From the NCBI GenBank assembly GCA_009691255.1, contig SHUT01000008.1:1-62053 (forward strand): DNA of 62,053 nt. The letters run 5' to 3'. Positions 57,238 through 62,053 of the stretch are shown here, in pieces; within the stretch, counting starts at the first letter, position 1, and every line of letters begins with the position of its first letter. The position numbers were made by a program, and so were the translations under genes. Under the pieces are notes generated by a model that was not told the DNA's origin, did no database searches, and was given only the letters and a program-made list of their open reading frames with translations. Source of the stretch: Ilumatobacteraceae bacterium. Its GTDB lineage: Bacteria; Actinomycetota; Acidimicrobiia; Acidimicrobiales; Ilumatobacteraceae.

Positions 57238-58455
57238 CTAGCGGCGGTTCAGAAGTTTTGACAATCGCTCCATGCCATCGGCAATGTCGGCGTCTCCCAG
57301 AGCAAAAGAGAATCGCGCATACCCTGGCAGACCAAAGGCCTCACCCGGAACACATGCAATCTGAATCTCAGTAAGTAGATAATCTGCCAGCTCCATAGTG
57401 GTGTGCGATGTACGACCACCAATGTCGACTCCGAGTAACCCCGAAAAATTAGGGAAACAGTAAAACGCACCTTGAGGTTGCATACATGTCACCCCTGGCA
57501 TCGCGCTCAACATTTGGTGCATTGTGTTACCACGGCGCTCAAATGCCGACCGCATCATGGCGACTGCCGACAGGTCTCCGCTCACTGCAGCTAGCGCTGC
57601 CACTTGCGACACGTTGCCAACATTTGATGTGGCATGCGACTGAAAGTTCGTGCTTGCTTTGATGACATCTTTTGGACCAATCATCCAGCCAACTCGCCAT
57701 CCAGTCATTGCATATGTCTTGGCGACTCCGTTAACGATGATGCACTGATCAACAAGGTCTGGCACAAGCGTCGGCATAGAAGTAAATAGGTGAGGACCAT
57801 AAGTAAGGTGCTCGTAAATCTCATCTGTAATCACCCAGATGCCATGTTTGACCGCCCACTCCCCGATAGCAATGACTTCTGCTGGTTTATACACCGCGCC
57901 GCTTGGGTTGTCTGGTGAAACAAACAACAACACTTTGGTTCGTGATGTTCGTGCTTTTTCGAGTTGTTCAACAGTCACCCGAAAATCTGTTTCTTCGGTG
58001 GTGTTTATGATGACCGGAACACCGCCAGCCAAGGTGATGGCCTCTGGATACGTTGTCCAATATGGCGCGGGACAAATGACTTCATCACCAGGATCACACA
58101 ATGCAGCAAACGCCGTAAACACTGCATGCTTTCCGCCGTTTGTAACCAACACTTGGTCTGATGTGCACGAAAACGCGCTGTCGCGCAGAGTTTTGTCAGC
58201 AATGGCTTGACGTAATTCTGGCAAACCTGCTGCTGGTGTGTAACGGTGATACTTCACATCCCGACACGCCTTCACTGCGGCCTCCACGATGTGTTCGGGT
58301 GTCGGAAAATCAGGTTCTCCTGCGCCGAATCCAATCACATTGTGTCCTTGTGCTTTCATTGCCTTGGCCTTGGCATCTACCGCCAGGGTGGCAGATTCGG
58401 TAATTGCCGAAAGTCGTGCTGATACGCGTTTGGTTTGAGGAGTCACGGATGCCAT
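57238..58455 (-). CDS. Aspartate aminotransferase (class I, AspB-like)
   Basis: A 405-residue PLP aminotransferase. [22 protein letters not shown] (37-58), [17 protein letters not shown], and [12 protein letters not shown] are typical, and the PLP Lys is in [15 protein letters not shown] (about 238). The C-terminal [11 protein letters not shown] gives the substrate-carboxylate Arg. I start at ATG 58455 ([16 protein letters not shown]), because the longest frame to 58611 reads through the divergent serC. It would serve aspartate/glutamate and nad/leucine-related nitrogen flow. Its stop is 32 bases beyond the riboswitch end, so it precedes the B12 operon on the same strand. Confidence 0.92.
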   Translation of the reverse strand: MASVTPQTKRVSARLSAITESATLAVDAKAKAMKAQGHNVIGFGAGEPDFPTPEHIVEAAVKACRDVKYHRYTPAAGLPELRQAIADKTLRDSAFSCTSDQVLVTNGGKHAVFTAFAALCDPGDEVICPAPYWTTYPEAITLAGGVPVIINTTEETDFRVTVEQLEKARTSRTKVLLFVSPDNPSGAVYKPAEVIAIGEWAVKHGIWVITDEIYEHLTYGPHLFTSMPTLVPDLVDQCIIVNGVAKTYAMTGWRVGWMIGPKDVIKASTNFQSHATSNVGNVSQVAALAAVSGDLSAVAMMRSAFERRGNTMHQMLSAMPGVTCMQPQGAFYCFPNFSGLLGVDIGGRTSHTTMELADYLLTEIQIACVPGEAFGLPGYARFSFALGDADIADGMERLSKLLNRR

Positions 58456-58464
58456 GCTTACACA

Positions 58465-59592
58465 GTGAGCCAAACACCTCCCAATACATTTCAGATTCCT
58501 GCCAAACTTTTGCCCCTTGACGGTCGTTTTGGCTGTGGTCCCTCCAAGGTGCGCCCCGAACAAATCGAGGCAATTCGGCAGCGCGCCAGCAGCGTGATGG
58601 GTACATCTCATCGCCAGGCTCCGGTTAAAAACATTGTCGGCTCAGTGCGCTCAGGGCTCGAACAATTGTTTTCTCTTCCTGACGGTTGGCAAATTGTGTT
58701 GGGCAATGGCGGCTCAACGGTGTTCTGGGATGTCGCAATGTTTGGACTCGTACAACAACGCAGTCAGCATTTGGTATTTGGTGAGTTCTCTTCCAAGTTT
58801 GCCGAAGCCACACTTGCCGCGCCCCACCTTGGTGACCCCGTTGTGATTTCTTCTGAGCCTGGCACTCATCCGACTGCAGTACCAGATGCGAGTTGTGATG
58901 TCTATGCGCTCACTCACAACGAAACATCAACCGGTGTGGCAATGCAACTCAGTCGTCCGCGCGCTGATGGACTCGTTGTCGTCGACGCAACATCTGCTGC
59001 TGGTGGACTCCTCTGGAACCCTGCCGATGTTGATGTCTATTATTTCGCGCCGCAAAAAAGTTTTGCATCAGATGGCGGCTTGTGGTTGGCGGCATGTTCT
59101 CCGGCAGCAATCGAACGTATTCGCCAGATAAAGGCAACCAAGCGCTGGATACCAGCATCTCTTGACATCAGTATCGCTCTTGACAACAGCGTCGCCAATC
59201 AGACCTACAACACTCCAGCACTTGCAACGCTCATCATGCTTGATGACCAAGTGCAATGGATGCTCAACAATGGCGGTCTCGCTTGGGCTGCTGGTCGCAG
59301 TTCTGAATCTGCCCGTATCTTGTATGACTGGGCACAAGCTCGTAAATGGGCGTCGCCATTTGTCAGCAACCCCGCACAACGCTCCAATGTGGTTGGCACA
59401 ATTGACCTTGACGGAGTCGACGCCAACCAAGTATCTGCCATCTTGCGCAGTAATGGTGTGGTCGATACCGATAGTTACCGCAAACTTGGCCGCAACCAGT
59501 TGCGTGTAGGCATGTTTCCGGCTGTTGACCCTGCTGATGTTGAGCAATTAACGCGCTGCATCGACGTAGTGGTCGAGCATCTCACTGCCTAG
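58465..59592 (+). CDS. serC: Phosphoserine aminotransferase
   Basis: A 375-residue PLP enzyme that converts 3-phosphohydroxypyruvate and glutamate to phosphoserine, the second step of serine synthesis after SerA (14459). It contains [30 protein letters not shown], the Schiff-base Lys in [15 protein letters not shown], and [15 protein letters not shown] near the end. It belongs to the actinobacterial long branch. Start at GTG 58465; the start codons of this gene and the divergent aspartate aminotransferase are 9 bases apart, so regulatory signals must lie inside one or both coding regions. Confidence 0.93.
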   Translation: MSQTPPNTFQIPAKLLPLDGRFGCGPSKVRPEQIEAIRQRASSVMGTSHRQAPVKNIVGSVRSGLEQLFSLPDGWQIVLGNGGSTVFWDVAMFGLVQQRSQHLVFGEFSSKFAEATLAAPHLGDPVVISSEPGTHPTAVPDASCDVYALTHNETSTGVAMQLSRPRADGLVVVDATSAAGGLLWNPADVDVYYFAPQKSFASDGGLWLAACSPAAIERIRQIKATKRWIPASLDISIALDNSVANQTYNTPALATLIMLDDQVQWMLNNGGLAWAAGRSSESARILYDWAQARKWASPFVSNPAQRSNVVGTIDLDGVDANQVSAILRSNGVVDTDSYRKLGRNQLRVGMFPAVDPADVEQLTRCIDVVVEHLTA

Positions 59593-59603
59593 CCTTATTG
59601 ATA

Positions 59604-60497
59604 ATGAGTTTTCATGTCGATGAAGTTCTTGATACCTACTGGGATGACATTGCCCCGTTGCGCAATCCCGTGTTGTTGGTGGCACTGCGTGGACTCTTTG
59701 ATATTGGCGGCGTTGCCACCTCGGCTCTGGACTGGATGCTCAAAGAACGCGACGCCATCACGGTTGCCGGAATAGATCCTGATCCGTTTTTTGACTTCAC
59801 CCAAGAACGCCCAGAGGTATACCTGGACGAAAACGGTGAACGATGTATTCGCTGGCCAGAAAATGAGTTCCTAGTTATCCGGTATCCAGAAGGTGCTCGC
59901 GATCTGATTGTGCTCAACGGATCGGAGCCCCACTTTGCATGGTCAACATTTGCAGACTGCATTGTGTATGTCTGCCAAGGCTTGGGTTGCAACCTCGTTG
60001 TCAGTCTTGGTGCCGCCGCTGAACAAGTCCCTCACACCCGTGTTCCGTTTGTTGTCGGTAGCACCACTAATGACAATCTTGCCCAGCGACTTGCATTAAG
60101 CAAACCCCAGTACCAAGGCCCCACTGGCATGGCTGGTGTTTTGCTTGAAGCGCTTGATCGCTCCAGCATCCCGAGCGTTAGTTTGCGGGTGGGTGTTCCG
60201 CATTACTTAATGGCGGCCCAACACCCCAAAAGTGCAGCGGCCTTGTTACAACACCTCCAACATGTTCTTGGAATCCCTACTGACCACACAAACTTAATTG
60301 AAGAAATCAACCGTTGGCAAGAACTACACAACGAAGCCGTCGAGGGCGATGCACAAGCAACAAATTATGTATCGATTCTAGAGACACGCCATGATCAAAT
60401 CATGCAGGACACCATCGCCACAGGTGAAGACCTTGCTGCTGAACTTGAAGAATTTCTGCGCAACCAAGATCCCGGAAGCGCTGATTCTGGCAACTAG
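59604..60497 (+). CDS. PAC2-family protein (proteasome-assembly-chaperone-like)
   Basis: A 297-residue protein of the PAC2 superfamily, found in Actinobacteria near amino acid or proteasome genes. It has NPVLLVALRGLFDIGGVATSALDWML at the N-terminus, PDPFFDFTQERPEVYLDENGERCIRWPENEFLVIR and FADCIVYVCQGLGCNLVVSLGAAAEQVPHTR, then TGMAGVLLEALDR, typical of the fold. The C-terminal helix (about 230-290) is charged and possibly coiled. Function in bacteria is uncertain. The start ATG 59604 replaces the TTG two codons earlier. It overlaps the metY stop by 4 bases. Confidence 0.82.
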   Translation: MSFHVDEVLDTYWDDIAPLRNPVLLVALRGLFDIGGVATSALDWMLKERDAITVAGIDPDPFFDFTQERPEVYLDENGERCIRWPENEFLVIRYPEGARDLIVLNGSEPHFAWSTFADCIVYVCQGLGCNLVVSLGAAAEQVPHTRVPFVVGSTTNDNLAQRLALSKPQYQGPTGMAGVLLEALDRSSIPSVSLRVGVPHYLMAAQHPKSAAALLQHLQHVLGIPTDHTNLIEEINRWQELHNEAVEGDAQATNYVSILETRHDQIMQDTIATGEDLAAELEEFLRNQDPGSADSGN

Positions 60498-61810
60498 CTG
60501 ATTGCGCTGAAACCGAGGTCGAGGTCTTCCAAGATGTCTTGGATGTTTTCAAGGCCAACAGACAGACGCACCAAACCCGGAACAACGCCAGATGACAATT
60601 GCTCTTCTGGGGTGAGTTGACTATGAGTTGTGCTGGCTGGCTGAATCACCAAACTACGCACATCGCCAATGTTGGCGACATGGCTATGCAGTTTGAGTGC
60701 CTCAACAAACTTTTGTCCGTCAGCGAGTCCGCCCTTGAGAACGAATGCAATAACTGAACCAAAGCCCTTGCCGGCAAAATATTTCTTACCACGCTCATGC
60801 CACGGACTGCTTGGCAGACCTGCATAGTTGATGCTCTCAACGGCACCTTGCTTTTGCAAATACGCAACAACTTTTTCGGTGTTGCTCCAGTGGCGATCCA
60901 TGCGCAATGACAATGTTTCGAGTCCTTGCAGAATCTGCCACGCGTTAAACGGACTAATCGCCATGCCAAGGTCGCGCAACATCTGCACGCGGGCCTTGAT
61001 GATGTAACTACCAGCACCAAGTGCAGGCCAATATGCAAGACCGTGATAGCTCGGATCTGGCTCTGTCATGTTCGGGAAACGACCGCTTGCGCCAAAGTCA
61101 AACTTGCCACCATCAATGATTGCACCTCCGATTGATGTTCCGTGACCTCCGATGAACTTGGTGAGTGAATGCACCACGATGTCTGCACCCCACTCGATTG
61201 GGCGAATTCCGTATGGTGTTGGAACAGTATTGTCAATAATCAATGGCACTCCGGCTGCGTGAGCAACTTTTGAGACGCCCTCAATGTCGAACACATCATT
61301 TTTGGGGTTGGCAAGAACTTCGCCGTAGAACGCTTTTGTATTAGGACGCACTGCGCTCTTCCATTCTTCGAGATTGTGCGGATCACTGACGAACGTTACT
61401 TCGATTCCCATTTTGGGCAATGTGTAATGAAGCAAGTTATATGTGCCACCATAAAGCGACGGTGACGCCACGAGGTGACTTCCTGCTTCTGCCAATGTCA
61501 AAATTGCAAGTGTTTCGGCACTCTGTCCGCTCGCAACAACTAACGCACCAGGAAGACCGACTGCAGTTGCGGTGCCACCTTCAAGTGATGACAAGCGTGC
61601 TTCAAGGACTCCTTGCGTGGGGTTCATGATGCGGGTGTAGATGTTGCCAATTTCGGCAAGTGCAAATAAGTTTTGCGCATGAGTAGCGTCGCGGAACTGA
61701 TAGCTCGTTGTCTGATAAATCGGAAGTGCACGAGCGCCCGTGGTGGGGTCAGACTCTTGGCCTGCATGAATCTGGCGGGTCTCAAAACCCCATGTGTCTT
61801 GTGTCATCAT
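60494..61810 (-). CDS. metY: O-acetylhomoserine aminocarboxypropyltransferase / sulfhydrylase
   Basis: A 438-residue Cys/Met-metabolism PLP enzyme making homocysteine from O-acetyl-L-homoserine and sulfide. It starts TRQIHAGQESDPTTGARALPIYQTTSYQF, has NPTQGVLEARLSSLEGGTA, the PLP Lys in VVHSLTKFIGGHG (about 210), and the family tail SQLTPEEQLSSGVVPGLVRLSVGLEN. The start ATG-ATG follows an AGG. A palindrome and a terminator of the upstream gene lie in the 84-base upstream gap. No SAM riboswitch was found there. Confidence 0.94.
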   Translation of the reverse strand: MMTQDTWGFETRQIHAGQESDPTTGARALPIYQTTSYQFRDATHAQNLFALAEIGNIYTRIMNPTQGVLEARLSSLEGGTATAVGLPGALVVASGQSAETLAILTLAEAGSHLVASPSLYGGTYNLLHYTLPKMGIEVTFVSDPHNLEEWKSAVRPNTKAFYGEVLANPKNDVFDIEGVSKVAHAAGVPLIIDNTVPTPYGIRPIEWGADIVVHSLTKFIGGHGTSIGGAIIDGGKFDFGASGRFPNMTEPDPSYHGLAYWPALGAGSYIIKARVQMLRDLGMAISPFNAWQILQGLETLSLRMDRHWSNTEKVVAYLQKQGAVESINYAGLPSSPWHERGKKYFAGKGFGSVIAFVLKGGLADGQKFVEALKLHSHVANIGDVRSLVIQPASTTHSQLTPEEQLSSGVVPGLVRLSVGLENIQDILEDLDLGFSAIS

Positions 61811-61830
61811 GGCAACCTATCGGCATAATC

Positions 61831-61847
61831 CCGACCTAACAAGTCGG
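61831..61847. promoter_or_regulatory. Inverted repeat upstream of metY (possible operator)
   Basis: CCGAC-CTAACAA-GTCGG (5-bp arms, 7-base spacer) lies about 21-37 bases upstream of the metY start. The form resembles operators recognised by dimeric regulators of sulfur metabolism, but no regulator gene is in the window and the arms are short. Confidence 0.4.
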
Positions 61848-61861
61848 ATTTAGTAAAATAT

Positions 61862-61889
61862 CTAAAACCCTTTGCCACCAAGGGTTTAG
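61862..61889 (-). terminator. Terminator of the RCC1-repeat gene
   Basis: On the minus strand CTAAACCCTT (61889-61880) pairs with AAGGGTTTTAG (61872-61862) with one bulged base around a GGTGGCA loop, a stem of about 10 pairs, followed by ATATTTT. It lies 5 bases after the RCC1 stop codon. The T-run is imperfect, so termination may be moderate. Confidence 0.7.
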
Positions 61890-61894
61890 TGGGC

Positions 61895-62053
61895 CTAAGC
61901 CCCTTGACCCCATTGCCCGAACTCGTTGTTGCCCCAACAACGCACCCCGCCACTGCTGCGAACAGCGCACGTGTGTGTGCCACCCGTGGCCACCACAGTG
62001 CCCGATTCTGCGCCACCACCACTCGCTACTTGCACGGTTACAGGCGACCGCGT
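61895..62053 (-). CDS. RCC1-repeat protein, C-terminal fragment
   Basis: An open frame entering from the right edge ends at TAG (61895-61897) and gives about 52 residues: TRSPVTVQVASGGGAESGTV, then VVATGGTHTCAVRSSGGVRCWGNNEFGQWGQGA. The GGTHTCAV...GGVRCWGNNEFGQ pattern is an RCC1/BNR beta-propeller blade, of the type found in secreted actinobacterial proteins. The protein stops one residue after the usual GQxG end of the blade. Most of the gene lies outside. A competing 71-residue frame in the same region is a shadow. Confidence 0.8.
   Translation of the reverse strand, partial: TRSPVTVQVASGGGAESGTVVATGGTHTCAVRSSGGVRCWGNNEFGQWGQGA

Noticed and set aside
61811-61894. SAM riboswitch upstream of metY
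   Set aside because: No SAM-I, SAM-II or SAM-IV consensus elements are visible in the short gap; only a terminator and a small inverted repeat.
61807-62022. 71-residue minus-strand frame at the right edge
   Set aside because: It runs through the RCC1 terminator and a different frame in the same DNA gives a recognisable RCC1 blade; it is a shadow.

Overview
The window is a gene-dense, moderate-GC chromosomal segment from an actinobacterium, most likely of the class Acidimicrobiia (an Ilumatobacter-like or other aquatic lineage). This placement is inferred from gene content. It shows a mycothiol-type maleylpyruvate isomerase-family protein, an F420-type LLM oxidoreductase, a PASTA kinase-like receptor, MurA with Asp in place of the fosfomycin-target Cys, an IclR regulator divergent from leuCD, and the actinobacterial neighbourhood cysteine desulfurase - mnmA - MetE-like - ligA. 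No transposase, phage gene, CRISPR array, tRNA or rRNA was seen. Intergenic gaps are small and many genes overlap by 1-4 bases.

Layout. 1-246: tail of an AarF/UbiB-family protein. 247-4366: NAD synthesis (nadA-nadB-nadC plus an unknown leading gene) on the minus strand. 5514-11771: leucine biosynthesis. An IclR regulator diverges from leuCD across a perfect palindrome, and leuA is preceded by a 678-base leader region. That region holds an unrecognised 54-codon ORF with a hairpin-rich 5' end, a Leu-Leu-Leu leader peptide and an intrinsic terminator (an attenuator). 11873-17392: 3Fe-4S ferredoxin, pyrF, serA, an SCP2-like protein, an MFS exporter and an SDR. 17461-33371: a PASTA pseudokinase, ligA, a MetE-like protein, mnmA, a cysteine desulfurase, galT, azlCD, enoyl-CoA hydratase, meaB, a NifU-like protein and murA.

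33393-46546 is the accessory, catabolism-like part. It holds an MFS transporter, an LLM oxidoreductase, several SDRs, a CoA-transferase, a FadD19-like acyl-CoA synthetase, a crotonase, SnoaL/EthD-like and other apparent alpha-beta-barrel small proteins, and two proteins that keep an enzyme fold but have lost the catalytic or cofactor motifs (an isochorismatase-like and a thiamine-diphosphate-enzyme-like protein). This block is the best candidate for an undescribed pathway.

46589-61810 returns to housekeeping and vitamin supply: a CDF metal transporter; a TPP riboswitch controlling thiamine pyrophosphokinase and a thiamine ABC importer; a GNAT; CopC-CopD; a cobalamin riboswitch controlling a BtuFCD-type importer, whose ribosome-binding site lies in a 10-bp hairpin; aspartate aminotransferase and phosphoserine aminotransferase head to head; a PAC2 protein; and metY. 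The right edge holds the end of an RCC1-repeat protein with its terminator. Together the vitamin importers, MeaB and the B12 switch suggest a cell that uses B12 and thiamine diphosphate and scavenges both.
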